Shown: positions 52,820 through 61,116 of the stretch, piece by piece
Position numbering within the stretch: the stretch's first letter is position 1
Layout of the letters: each line of letters begins with the position of its first letter
Assembly (NCBI GenBank): GCA_937139405.1
Contig: CAKZPV010000024.1
Location: 1 to 61,116 of the forward strand
Length of the DNA stretch: 61,116 nucleotides
Reading direction: 5' to 3'
Source: an uncultured Nitrospirota bacterium
GTDB taxonomy: Bacteria; Nitrospirota; Nitrospiria; Nitrospirales; UBA8639
Translations under genes and position numbers: made by a program
The notes under the pieces: generated by a model
The model's database searches: none
Told to the model about the DNA's origin: nothing
Seen by the model: only the letters and a program-made list of their open reading frames with translations

Positions 52820-54646
52820 TCAGTTGCCAATATTCATCGTAAAGGTATGGAACTGCGAAAACCACTCGCCGCTACTGTTTTTGGTATACCAGCGGACGTG
52901 AATGGTGCCACTCGTAGGGAGGCCGGACACGGTGCGGCTATGGCCGGTGCCCATAGAGCCACTGTCGTGGAGGTTGTTGCCGCCCACGCTGGTGCCGACA
53001 TAGAGCCAATGTTCGGCATCCTGACTGGTATGCCCGCCGGTAAAGGCGACGGTGGTGTTGGTTAAGGTAGAGCCCGGGGCCGGGGTAGCCATGGGGGGCG
53101 AGGTCGTGCTTCCACCACCACCACCACCACTGCCGCCACCCGAGGAATAACTGGAAGGGAATGTACAGCCGTTGGTATTCACATTCAATCGTTGGTGCAC
53201 ATTCATACAGGAATTCCCTGCAAGATCATTGACGCCAGTAATGACGGCGCCACAGGTGAATGCCCCTGATTGTGCCCAAAGGGGGGAATTCGTCAATGTT
53301 CCGCTCTGATAGCGATGCAGCACAGTTGCGCCGATATCAGCACCATTTGTGCCGGCTCCCTTCATCACCGAGTTGTCGGGGATAAACACTTTACAGGAGC
53401 CCAGGCCGGGATCAAGGCTTGATATATTCGAATAGCCTTGATGCGTGCTTGGCCAAACATCATACGATTGCCCAAAGGTATTAGAATGGGTAACGCTCAA
53501 ATCAGATAGACCGTCAAATAAAAGGCCATACACACCGTTGTCGACGGCTAACGAATGGTGAAAAAAAGCTGTGGATTGCCCATCGCCTGAGGGGGACCCC
53601 AAATCAGCGGCAAGTCCGGCTGATTGGTTATGATGCGCCATACAATTTACACATTGGGTGTTTTTTGCTCCACGAAAATAAACCCCGTGATAAAGGGAAT
53701 TCATTGAAATATGGTTTTCAAGGTAAGTGTCACGCGGCATTTGATTCAGGGTGTTTCCTCGTGCATGAAGAACGAGGCCAAAGTTAGTATTAAGAGTGAT
53801 ATTCCCAAGAAAATGGTTATTAATCGCCGTTCCGTAATCTGCTTCAATGCCCAAAGCAGTACCCGTATTCTCAACAATATTATTTTCCACGATATTGTTG
53901 TTGCCAGGATAAATCGTAATCCCTCCATCCCCCGTATTGATGGGATCAGAAACATAGCCACCAGAAATGTCCACGCGATTACGAGAGTTTGCATAATTTC
54001 GTCGAAAAATATTCCCATTTCCGCCTGTAGTTAAAACTCCATGACGATGGAAAGAATAAAATTCGCTTTCTTCTACCAAGCTGTTATGGGTTCGGTTCAA
54101 TAGTAATAATGATGAATTTTTGTAACGATTATTATTACTTAATAATAATCGACGAAAGGTTAGATAGGCAGAGTCTATAGTCTGGACAATCGTACCATCC
54201 GAGTATTGACTAGTCGCATCTGCGCTGGTCATCCGCAAACCGTGGAAATTCCAATAGAGGCAATTTTGGACAAACAATACATTTTGATGTCCCGTTCCAT
54301 TGAGGAAGGCTTGCCTCTCATTTGCTGCTTTCACGGTAATGGGTTGTGCTGCCGTGCCGGTCCTGGCATTGGTCCCACATCTAACGTCCGGGTATCCAGA
54401 ATTGCTCCCATTATATGTGCCGTTGGCCAGGATGAGGGTATCACCGGGAAATAGGCTTTGGATGGCAAAGGGAAATGTTTGCCAAGGAGAACTAGAGGAA
54501 TTCCCAGCATTTGCATCTGAACCAGTAGGTGACAAATACCATGTAGTCCCATGAGCATTTGTGCTGAGGATCATCCCGAAAAGAACTAAAGTTGCTGCCA
54601 GACTACAGAGGAAAATCTTCAGCCTATTTTGAAAATGAGATACCAT
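52820..54646 (-). CDS. Secreted right-handed parallel beta-helix protein
   Basis: This 608-residue exported protein has a signal peptide (about residues 1-33). A DUF1565-like start (TTWYLSPTGSDANAGNSSSSP) and a long run of beta-helix coils follow, rich in Asn (NNNIVENNIVENTGTALG). A flexible Gly/Ser linker (GGGSGGGGGGS) near residue 505 leads to a C-terminal beta-sandwich domain with WLYVGTSVGGNNLHDSGSMG. The fold is typical of pectate lyase-like proteins and polysaccharide lyases or epimerases; no catalytic residues are identifiable. Function at the cell surface or outside is inferred. Confidence 0.82.
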   Translation of the reverse strand: MVSHFQNRLKIFLCSLAATLVLFGMILSTNAHGTTWYLSPTGSDANAGNSSSSPWQTFPFAIQSLFPGDTLILANGTYNGSNSGYPDVRCGTNARTGTAAQPITVKAANERQAFLNGTGHQNVLFVQNCLYWNFHGLRMTSADATSQYSDGTIVQTIDSAYLTFRRLLLSNNNRYKNSSLLLLNRTHNSLVEESEFYSFHRHGVLTTGGNGNIFRRNYANSRNRVDISGGYVSDPINTGDGGITIYPGNNNIVENNIVENTGTALGIEADYGTAINNHFLGNITLNTNFGLVLHARGNTLNQMPRDTYLENHISMNSLYHGVYFRGAKNTQCVNCMAHHNQSAGLAADLGSPSGDGQSTAFFHHSLAVDNGVYGLLFDGLSDLSVTHSNTFGQSYDVWPSTHQGYSNISSLDPGLGSCKVFIPDNSVMKGAGTNGADIGATVLHRYQSGTLTNSPLWAQSGAFTCGAVITGVNDLAGNSCMNVHQRLNVNTNGCTFPSSYSSGGGSGGGGGGSTTSPPMATPAPGSTLTNTTVAFTGGHTSQDAEHWLYVGTSVGGNNLHDSGSMGTGHSRTVSGLPTSGTIHVRWYTKNSSGEWFSQFHTFTMNIGN

Positions 54647-55343
54647 CTATCCGCACCCCCTTAAAATAGTTTTCTAATATTTTTCGAACCGGATGTTACT
54701 ATGCAATGTGAGAGCCAATAAAAAAATCTGAATTATTACTTAAAAAACAATAATTTTTGGAAATAGGGAATAAATCGAATATGATCAAACTTCATGAAAT
54801 TGGATGGATTTGCCTACATCAGGGCAATCTGAGATAAGTCTGTCTTTCAGTATTGTAGATTCTGAGTTCGTGAATGAAACGTACTTGCTGTATTGTTATA
54901 TAGGGTCAGACTCTAATTATATTTTACTCTGTGCAACAGAGCTTCTCTTGCTTGCTAGATGAGATGGCGAACGAATTGGCTTCAATTTGATTCCAAGAAC
55001 TATTAATACAGAAACCTAGAGACTTCAGACTATCAATCTAATAAACCCATATTCTTCTTTGGAATCTCAATTAATGACTTATGTATTTTGCCTATCTTTG
55101 CGAAACAATATACGTGGGTTATCGTAGAAACCAATAATATCCAAGCTTCCGCTCTCATTTAAGAGCGATCTTTACTTTGTTCTTTGGAGACTATTGATGT
55201 GGGGAAGGACTGAATCTATCAGACTATTCTACAATGACCAATCCAAACCATGAGTGAAATACGGTATGGGCAAAGATGTCATAAAGAATTCATAGTCGTT
55301 CCGACTTTCAATTATTGTGAACGTTCATAAAAAGGAGGAGTTT
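54647..55343. other. Long AT-rich intergenic region
   Basis: A divergent region of about 700 bases between the beta-helix and the peroxiredoxin genes. It is AT-rich and rich in short T/A runs, with no open frame of note. An 8-base GGGTCAGA near 54903 is shared with the inverted repeats at 41190-41382 but is too short to link them. Confidence 0.45.
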
Positions 55344-55967
55344 ATGTCATCAACGAATCAATCGAGCAAGGTGAAAAAATCTGCTTCAAGTTTTTCAAAA
55401 TCACCATCGAAGAAAAAAATGGCACCGAAAAAAGCTAGCGAAAAAAAAGCGGAATCGTCTTTGATTAAAAAGGGCACCTCAATTTTTCCGAAGGGAAAGG
55501 CTGTGGCGAGTGTGCTCAGGATTGGTAGTCGAGCGCCAGCTTTTTCTTTGCCAAACGAAAAGGGGCAAGTGGTGAAGCTGTCTGAGTTGAAAGGGAAAAA
55601 GGTTGTGTTGTTCTTTTATCCGAAAGATGATACCTCGGGTTGTACCAAAGAGGCCTGCTCATTCAGAGACGGTCTGCAGGCTATTCGAAAAAAAGGAGCT
55701 GTCGTATTAGGGGTGAGTGCTGATTCTGTAGACTCCCATCGAAAGTTTTCCAAAAAATATGAATTTAATTTCCCATTATTGAGTGATGAATCCAAAGCCA
55801 TGATTCAGGCGTACGGCGTTTGGAAAGAAAAATCGATGTATGGCCGAAAGTACATGGGGATTGAGCGCACGACCGTGTTGATAGCCAAAGATGGAACCAT
55901 TAGTCATGTCTTTCCCAAAGTAAAAGTCGATGGCCATTATGAAGAAGTGTTAGAAGCGTTAGGCTGA
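55344..55967 (+). CDS. bcp: Bcp-type peroxiredoxin with lysine-rich N-terminal tail
   Basis: This 207-residue thiol peroxidase reduces peroxides. The first 55 residues are lysine/serine/alanine-rich (KKMAPKKASEKK) and resemble a histone-like or nucleic-acid-binding tail. The peroxiredoxin domain from about 59 on has APAFSLPNEKGQ, the peroxidatic Cys100 in DDTSGCTKEAC and a second cysteine at 105, the usual atypical two-cysteine Bcp arrangement. AAGGAGGAG just upstream selects the ATG at 55344 over one 9 codons earlier. Standard Bcp proteins are about 150 residues, so the tail is an addition. Confidence 0.9.
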   Translation: MSSTNQSSKVKKSASSFSKSPSKKKMAPKKASEKKAESSLIKKGTSIFPKGKAVASVLRIGSRAPAFSLPNEKGQVVKLSELKGKKVVLFFYPKDDTSGCTKEACSFRDGLQAIRKKGAVVLGVSADSVDSHRKFSKKYEFNFPLLSDESKAMIQAYGVWKEKSMYGRKYMGIERTTVLIAKDGTISHVFPKVKVDGHYEEVLEALG

Positions 55968-56006
55968 CAGAACCAATAGGGGGAGGATTAGCCTGTAGAT
56001 AATTGT

Positions 56007-56459
56007 CTACGTTTTGGGTGTTCCGCGTTCGTGTGTATCACCAATCTGGCAAAAGCTCTGTTCTCCAAAGATAGCAGTGGCATTGAGGTAATACTTGAAT
56101 TCCAAGAGGTTGTTGGAGGGATCTTTGAGGAAAAAAGAGAGGTGCTCGATGGGTTTACCAGAGAACCGGCGTTGAGGCTCACGAAAAAAATCCAATTGAT
56201 TCTTCTGGGCTCGATCTCTCACATGAGTCCATTCTTCTTCCGTTTGGCATACGATCCCAAAGTGCCGAGGGTAAATTTGCTTTTGGGGTGGTCCTAAGTC
56301 CTCGGTGACCTGAGCTACGAGTTGGTGGCCGTGAAAATCAAGCATGATGGCGACAGCTGATTGCCGACCAATTCGACATCCTAAACTTTCAACATAAAAT
56401 TCTTTGGTCGATTCGATATCGCGAACAGGAAAGGAAAGATGAAAAATTGAAGTATGCAT
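56007..56459 (-). CDS. VOC (glyoxalase/bleomycin resistance) family protein
   Basis: A protein of 150 residues with the paired beta-alpha-beta-beta-beta repeats of vicinal oxygen chelate enzymes: FHLSFPVRDIESTKEFYVESLGC, then HFGIVCQ and the C-terminal LSFFLKDPSNNLLEFKYY. The usual metal ligands (His, Glu) fit H8 and the terminal E. The reaction is unknown. The ATG at 56459 has GGGGAAG upstream; a start at 56477 would use that same sequence. It is transcribed toward the peroxiredoxin. Confidence 0.85.
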   Translation of the reverse strand: MHTSIFHLSFPVRDIESTKEFYVESLGCRIGRQSAVAIMLDFHGHQLVAQVTEDLGPPQKQIYPRHFGIVCQTEEEWTHVRDRAQKNQLDFFREPQRRFSGKPIEHLSFFLKDPSNNLLEFKYYLNATAIFGEQSFCQIGDTHERGTPKT

Positions 56460-56646
56460 AGTCAAAATCTTCCCCATATTTCTAGCGTAATTTCTATGTT
56501 AGAGCAAGCCTGAATTGCCGCGAGGAAGATATGGAGAGCGCCCAACTAGCTTAGGTTGAAAAATAGATGGAACATGCTAAAAAAAGTACTGTTTGCGAAG
56601 TCAGAAAAAAGACAAGGGAAGAAGAATGGAAGCTACACGCTCATTG

Positions 56647-58167
56647 TTATGCCAGTTGATTGGTCTGTATGGTGTGATAGAAGGTGTTTTGATTACCGCC
56701 ATGGGTCTTCGAGTAATACACGGCTTCGTCAGCATGGTGGAGGAGATCGGCAACATTGGAATAGGGCTTTTCGGGTGAATGGGTTGCAGTACCTAACGAG
56801 ATAGTTACAGTAATGCTTTCCGCTAGTGGAATTTCATGTCTGATTTCACGAAACGCATCCAGGATTCGGTTGCAGACCATTTCTGCGACTTGTTCTTGTG
56901 CTTTCGGCAAGATCAGGACAAATTCTTCTCCGCCGTATCGTCCGACGACATCCGTTCCACGGAGTTTTAATTGAAGAAGTTGGACGGCAGATTGTAAGAC
57001 GAGATCCCCTGCCTGATGACCATATGTGTCATTCACAGATTTGAATTTGTCCAAATCTCCAAATACCAAGGTTAATGGTTCCTGATTCTCGACCGCTAGT
57101 TCAAAGGCAGTGACCAGACATGCATCCAAGTGAGCTCTGGTTAAGGCACCCGTGAGGCTATCGTGGCGATGGTTTTCTTCTAAATGTTCAAATTGGTCAG
57201 CCATTGTTGCCTGGGAAATTTGAAGTTCTTCGACCTGTTTAATAGCCTGAAGGCTGCGGACGAGCAGAGATTCACGAGCTTGTTCCAAAATTGCTTGAGG
57301 GTCAGTCCAGGCTTGGAGCTTCGTGTCAAGAAGATGTTCTATCTCAGGAAGTTGAGCATGTATGTTTTCTATGGCCTCCATTAAGGATTCTGGAGAGAGG
57401 CCTAGGAGCGATTTCGCCTGAGTCTTGAGGGTGAGCATAGAGTCGTCGGAAGTTTCACGGAGAAAAATTTCTGCAATGCCTCCGGATAAAGAAACGCACC
57501 AAGCAAAGATGGCCCGCTCATCATGTGTTGGAATGCGGGATGGGTCGTCACTTCCAGCGACAGCTAATCGGAGCCGGTCAGGGAAGTTCCACTTGGTTAA
57601 CAGCCAACTTCCTACGGCTCCGTGTGTGATCTCTAAAACATGATTTTCATAAGAGAGGAGACTTGCGTGATCTGTTTGTGGAGCGTTGTGAGCGACGTAT
57701 AAATCAGGAAATACGAGATCCAGTGCGAGCATGCCGAGGTCTTGTAACAGACCTGCCAAATACAATTCTTCGATTTCTGCCACATTGCAGATTTTCCCTA
57801 ATGCTCGAGAGGCAGTTCCAGCGATTAATGCGCGCTTCCAATATAGCGAGTAATCCAATCCGCTCCCTTTGGTAGTCTGAAGAGACGTAATAAGAGAGAA
57901 CGACAAGGCAAGAGATATGGTGGCATTTAACCCGAGGATCATAAGAGCCTGATGAAGAGATTCGATTTTCTTGGAATACGGATATAACGGAGAATTGGCA
58001 ACCCGCAAGATTTTGGAAGATAAGGCTGGATCGCAGCTCAGGAGATGAATGATGCGGTCTAAGTCAACTTCCGGTTCATTTGCCAGTTGGATAATTTGTA
58101 TTGCGATGGCTGGAGGGCTCGGGAGATTGGGACACGATTGGAGTTTTTCTTGGAGTTCTGGGGTCAT
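56647..58167 (-). CDS. HDOD-GGDEF diguanylate cyclase
   Basis: This is a 506-residue signalling protein. Residues 10-220 form an HDOD domain (LPSPPAIAIQIIQLANEPEVDLDRIIHLLSCDPALSSKI). The C-terminal 165 residues form a GGDEF domain with DSLTGALTR, GDLDKFKSVNDTYGHQAGD and an active-site GGEEF. An RxxD (RGTD) five residues before GGEEF matches the allosteric I-site. It therefore should make c-di-GMP with product inhibition. No membrane segment is seen. The related HDOD protein at 32530-33405 lacks GGDEF. Confidence 0.93.
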   Translation of the reverse strand: MTPELQEKLQSCPNLPSPPAIAIQIIQLANEPEVDLDRIIHLLSCDPALSSKILRVANSPLYPYSKKIESLHQALMILGLNATISLALSFSLITSLQTTKGSGLDYSLYWKRALIAGTASRALGKICNVAEIEELYLAGLLQDLGMLALDLVFPDLYVAHNAPQTDHASLLSYENHVLEITHGAVGSWLLTKWNFPDRLRLAVAGSDDPSRIPTHDERAIFAWCVSLSGGIAEIFLRETSDDSMLTLKTQAKSLLGLSPESLMEAIENIHAQLPEIEHLLDTKLQAWTDPQAILEQARESLLVRSLQAIKQVEELQISQATMADQFEHLEENHRHDSLTGALTRAHLDACLVTAFELAVENQEPLTLVFGDLDKFKSVNDTYGHQAGDLVLQSAVQLLQLKLRGTDVVGRYGGEEFVLILPKAQEQVAEMVCNRILDAFREIRHEIPLAESITVTISLGTATHSPEKPYSNVADLLHHADEAVYYSKTHGGNQNTFYHTIQTNQLA

Positions 58168-58446
58168 ACGAATAACCGTCGTAAGCTGAAGCCTTGTGCA
58201 GGTAATCCTGTAAGGTAATTTCCCCGGTAGTTGTTACCCTCCTCGTACCTTGGGGGAGGGCAAACGAGGATGTCTCGTGTGTTTCCTTCTAAGTTATTTC
58301 GGCATATTCTTTCTTATTCTGAAGTCATATGGATGAAAACCAGTATATTTTTTGATGGTTTTCAGCAAGATTTTAGCTATTAGGGATTTTTGTCTTAGTT
58401 GTTGGGTAGGTCGGTTGAACGCTCAAGGTCAACTATCCCTAGGTTC

Positions 58447-59010
58447 TCAATGGTAGAGAATGTTGTTGGTTTGCTTGGGAGGAGATTCTTGAAAGCGGTC
58501 AAGATCTAACCGGACAAAACCCAGACCAGCAACGCACAATTCAAAATTCGTCGATAAGGTTTGAAATAACGAGGGTGGGTTTTTGTCTTGTGGGTCTTGG
58601 TGAGTCGCCACAATACCGTACGATCGTTTGCCAGCTTTCACATAATCAACTAAGAAATCTTTGTGATGGATTAATCCTGAGCATTTGATTCGACTGCAGT
58701 ACTCCGGAAAAATACCGGCCAGAAACAACGTCAAATCGCCAATGTGCCGGTGAATATCACATTCTTTTTCCGCGGACGTCTGTTGGCTGTGGGTTTCAGC
58801 TTCATATAACAGTTCGACAACCGTTTCGACGGGTTCACCCTCGTGATTGGCAATACGGGAGAGTTGGTCGGTATGGATGAATTCGAGAAGAAGGTTGGCC
58901 ACATAGTTGGTGACTTGAAAGTCAGGCCAACCCAGCGCTTCGGAAAAATTTCGTTCGGTCAATCGACCAAATAACTGCTTCAGCGGATGTTGATCAGGGA
59001 TTGGCGTCAT
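58447..59010 (-). CDS. Hypothetical protein
   Basis: A 187-residue protein of unknown function. It is largely helical and acidic, with several His and Cys residues (GIFPEYCSRIKCSGLIHH), and lacks a signal peptide and membrane helices. The segment VTNYVANLLLEFIHTDQL is the most regular. No family is recognised. It lies about 280 bases from the HDOD-GGDEF gene and 185 from murJ, in the same direction as both, so it may be transcribed alone. The C-terminal LDRFQESPPKQTNN looks disordered. Confidence 0.6.
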   Translation of the reverse strand: MTPIPDQHPLKQLFGRLTERNFSEALGWPDFQVTNYVANLLLEFIHTDQLSRIANHEGEPVETVVELLYEAETHSQQTSAEKECDIHRHIGDLTLFLAGIFPEYCSRIKCSGLIHHKDFLVDYVKAGKRSYGIVATHQDPQDKNPPSLFQTLSTNFELCVAGLGFVRLDLDRFQESPPKQTNNILYH

Positions 59011-59194
59011 CAGGCTCCTCCCTCTCCTTCTCCGGTTCAGGGGTTTCTATCCGTTATCCCATTGAATAGTCCTATCGGCCTAAGGCGTAGCGCTCTTAAC
59101 TTTTTTTCCCTTTCCTTACCCTGAGCTCTTCACAAAGGGTAGCTGGTCACGTCATTTTAGGAGAACATATTTTTTAACATGCTCTGCTGAGATA

Positions 59195-60823
59195 TCATTC
59201 TTGAGGAGACTTCTTTGGAAGTCTTCGCCTCACCATGAGTTTCATATGCGTGAGTTCATCGGAATGCAAGAGTTGATGGACGCTAAAGTAGCCGATGCCA
59301 CTGCCACCAATTGCGAGAAGCAACCACGCCATTTTTTGAGGACCCTGTCCGACTTCCTGCCATATGGGCAGCGAAGTCATCAAGGTGCAGAGTCCTATGA
59401 TTGGAAGCAGCGCAATTCCCGTTCGAATAAGGGAGGAGCCTAATGTCTGCCACAGCAATCCCTGAAGCCGCCGACCTAAGATCGTTGCAAGGATTAGGGC
59501 GTGGCCGATAGCGGCTATCCCGGCGGCCAGCGCTAATCCTGTATGCGCAAGTGGACCCATGAGCCATAAAGATAATCCAATGTTGATGCCGACGGAGACA
59601 ATAGCTACGGTGGCTGGAGTGCGCGTGTCTTGTATTGAATAAAATGCCATGGCTAATATCCGGTAACTGGCAAAGGCCCATAGCCCCACGGAGAATCCCA
59701 ACAACGCTGAAGCGGTGCCGATGGTATCCAGGGCTGAAAATGCACCATGTTCAAAGAAGAGATGAATGATGGGTGTTCTTAAAAGCATGAGTCCGACCAT
59801 CGAGGGCAAAATGATGAAAAACACCATTCGTAAACCAAAGTTCACCGTTGACCGCAGTTCGTCATGTGCGCCCTTTGCGGCATGTGTGGATAAGCTTGGC
59901 AATATGGCGGTGGCCATTGCAACACCGAAAATTCCTAATGGGAATTGGATGAGTCGCATGGCATAAAACAAGTAGGTCGGGCCTCCTTCAAAATACGAGG
60001 CTAAGATTGTGCTAATAGTTAGGTTGATTTGAGTCACGGCTAAGCCTAGAAGTGTGGGAATGAGTAGGACGCCCATTCTCTTGACACCTGGGTGCGTAGG
60101 ATGGAACTTCCACGAAAGTAAAAATCCTTTTTTGTGCAATCCCGGCAATTGCATGAGCAATTGCGCCAGCCCACCCACAACGATTCCAAGGGCTACTGCG
60201 ATAATCGGTTGTTCAAGCAACGGGGAAATGGCCAGGGCAAAGACGATGACACAGATATTGAAGAAAACTGGAGCCAAGGCTGGAATAGCAAATGAACGCA
60301 GCGCATTGAGAATCCCCATAACCAGAGCTGCCAAACTCACAAAAAGTAAGTACGGAAACATGATTTGAGTCAGAAGTGTCGTGGTGGCTAATTGAGCGGC
60401 GTCATCATGAAGGCCAGGAGCTAACATCCAGACAAGACTGGGTGCCGCTAGGATACCAAGGAGTGTGACGACAGTGACAAGGGTCAGGAGCGTAGTAAAT
60501 GCAGCACTGGCGAGCTCCCAGGCTTCTTGTTTGGACTTTGTGGAATGATATTCGGTGAAGACTGGGATAAAGGCTGCGGACATGGAGCCTTCCGCAAACA
60601 GTTCCCGTAACAAGTTGGGGATGCGATAGGCGATATAGAAAGCATCAGCGGCGGCATTGGCTCCAAACAAGTTGGCTAGGATGATGTCGCGAATAAAGCC
60701 CAGAATGCGGCTACAAAATGTGGCGGCTCCTATCAAGCCTGCTGCTCGACTAATCTGGTGAGTTTCTCCTTGCGGACGTTGAGGAGATGAAGAGTGTGAT
60801 TGGGGTGAAGGGGTTTGGGTCAT
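59195..60823 (-). CDS. murJ: Lipid II flippase MurJ
   Basis: This 542-residue polytopic membrane protein moves the peptidoglycan precursor lipid II across the inner membrane. It has about 14 predicted transmembrane helices. The N-terminal AAGLIGAATFCSRILGFIRDIILANLFGA and RIPNLLRELFAEGSMSAAFIPVF are diagnostic of MurJ/MviN. The first 25 residues are a Ser/Pro/Gln-rich cytoplasmic tail. It is divergent from the partial gene at the window's right end. Confidence 0.96.
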   Translation of the reverse strand: MTQTPSPQSHSSSPQRPQGETHQISRAAGLIGAATFCSRILGFIRDIILANLFGANAAADAFYIAYRIPNLLRELFAEGSMSAAFIPVFTEYHSTKSKQEAWELASAAFTTLLTLVTVVTLLGILAAPSLVWMLAPGLHDDAAQLATTTLLTQIMFPYLLFVSLAALVMGILNALRSFAIPALAPVFFNICVIVFALAISPLLEQPIIAVALGIVVGGLAQLLMQLPGLHKKGFLLSWKFHPTHPGVKRMGVLLIPTLLGLAVTQINLTISTILASYFEGGPTYLFYAMRLIQFPLGIFGVAMATAILPSLSTHAAKGAHDELRSTVNFGLRMVFFIILPSMVGLMLLRTPIIHLFFEHGAFSALDTIGTASALLGFSVGLWAFASYRILAMAFYSIQDTRTPATVAIVSVGINIGLSLWLMGPLAHTGLALAAGIAAIGHALILATILGRRLQGLLWQTLGSSLIRTGIALLPIIGLCTLMTSLPIWQEVGQGPQKMAWLLLAIGGSGIGYFSVHQLLHSDELTHMKLMVRRRLPKKSPQE

Positions 60824-61006
60824 TCGACGGAAGATGTTACCGAATTATGAGAATTAGTTCCATCTTGATTGGCTTTGAAGTTTTTAGCGATTCAGAGAAT
60901 TGAAAAGCATGAATCACTTGGCCCAAACATAGTTCTCTGGTGAATTGACACCCTGAAGATCATGCTTTAGCATCATTTCCCTTTTGCCCATGGCCTCTAT
61001 TGTCGT

Positions 61007-61116
61007 ATGACACCATTGCCTCAGTCACAAACTTCTCACCCTATTAGCCTACCACGATGGTGGTGTTTTGCGACGGCCTTTACCACAGGAGCTGTTGTGA
61101 TGGGCTTAGAAATTGT
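61007..61116 (+). CDS. Partial N-terminus, probable spermidine-synthase-like membrane protein
   Basis: A plus-strand frame opens at ATG 61007 and runs off the window after 36 codons. After a polar start, the residues WWCFATAFTTGAVVMGLEIV resemble the first membrane helix of fused MFS/spermidine-synthase-like proteins (pattern ..F.SGA..L..EI). The match is short and no other part is available. It is divergent from murJ. Confidence 0.4.
   Translation, partial: MTPLPQSQTSHPISLPRWWCFATAFTTGAVVMGLEI

Overview
The window reads as a chromosomal segment of a Gram-negative, outer-membrane bacterium of roughly balanced base composition. A complete Tol-Pal envelope operon, a lipid A deacylase-like protein, murJ, mltD, a monohaem cytochrome c and assimilatory sulfate reduction genes are present. 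The gene content and style look like Nitrospirota, perhaps a Nitrospira-like lineage. That placement is inference from gene content; there is no rRNA in the window to confirm it.

Layout. 1-5.3 kb: a truncated trypsin-like protease, tRNA-Lys and tRNA-Arg with duplicated 3' flanks, an HExxH protein, a UvrD-type helicase and an unknown gene. 5.6-8.0 kb: a small anchored TPR-like protein, a HEAT-repeat protein, a small basic protein and a cytochrome c with a strong terminator. 8.1-21.7 kb: a long minus-strand run: tolQ, tolR, tolA, tolB, pal, a large coiled-coil lipoprotein, cpoB, mutL, miaA, mtnP, a PfkB kinase and a RodZ-like protein. 21.8-22.1 kb: tRNA-Asp and tRNA-Val. 22.3-27.8 kb: a YfgM-like protein, MltD, and a pterin dehydratase coupled to a RiPP-type B12/radical-SAM methyltransferase. 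28-35.2 kb: Fic, two or three less clear genes, sthA with an HDOD protein, a CBS protein, an SDR and a small secreted repeat peptide.

35.2-42.4 kb is an accessory region ending at the 3' end of ssrA (tmRNA). It holds an isolated 1143-residue GH94-like phosphorylase, a predicted QxK nuclease translationally coupled to a C-terminal fragment of a type I restriction specificity subunit (HsdS), an inverted-repeat-bounded scar, and a BrnT/BrnA toxin-antitoxin pair with a visible promoter and operator. No integrase is visible.

42.6-51.9 kb: a small SMR exporter, a 2OG-Fe(II) oxygenase, then a minus-strand sulfate assimilation cluster. Its order is an Rrf2 regulator, a sulfite reductase-HEPN-TusA fusion, an APS reductase, a DsrE-like gene split by a one-base frame change, a TrpD2-like protein, CysD and CysN. 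CysN carries a degenerate APS-kinase-like tail. The chemistry fits sulfate to APS, APS directly to sulfite, then sulfide, so a PAPS-forming kinase is not needed.

52-61.1 kb: a possible coiled-coil ORF, a secreted beta-helix protein, a peroxiredoxin with a lysine-rich N-terminal tail, a VOC protein, an HDOD-GGDEF protein, an unknown protein, murJ, and the first codons of a probable spermidine-synthase-like membrane protein cut off at the window edge.
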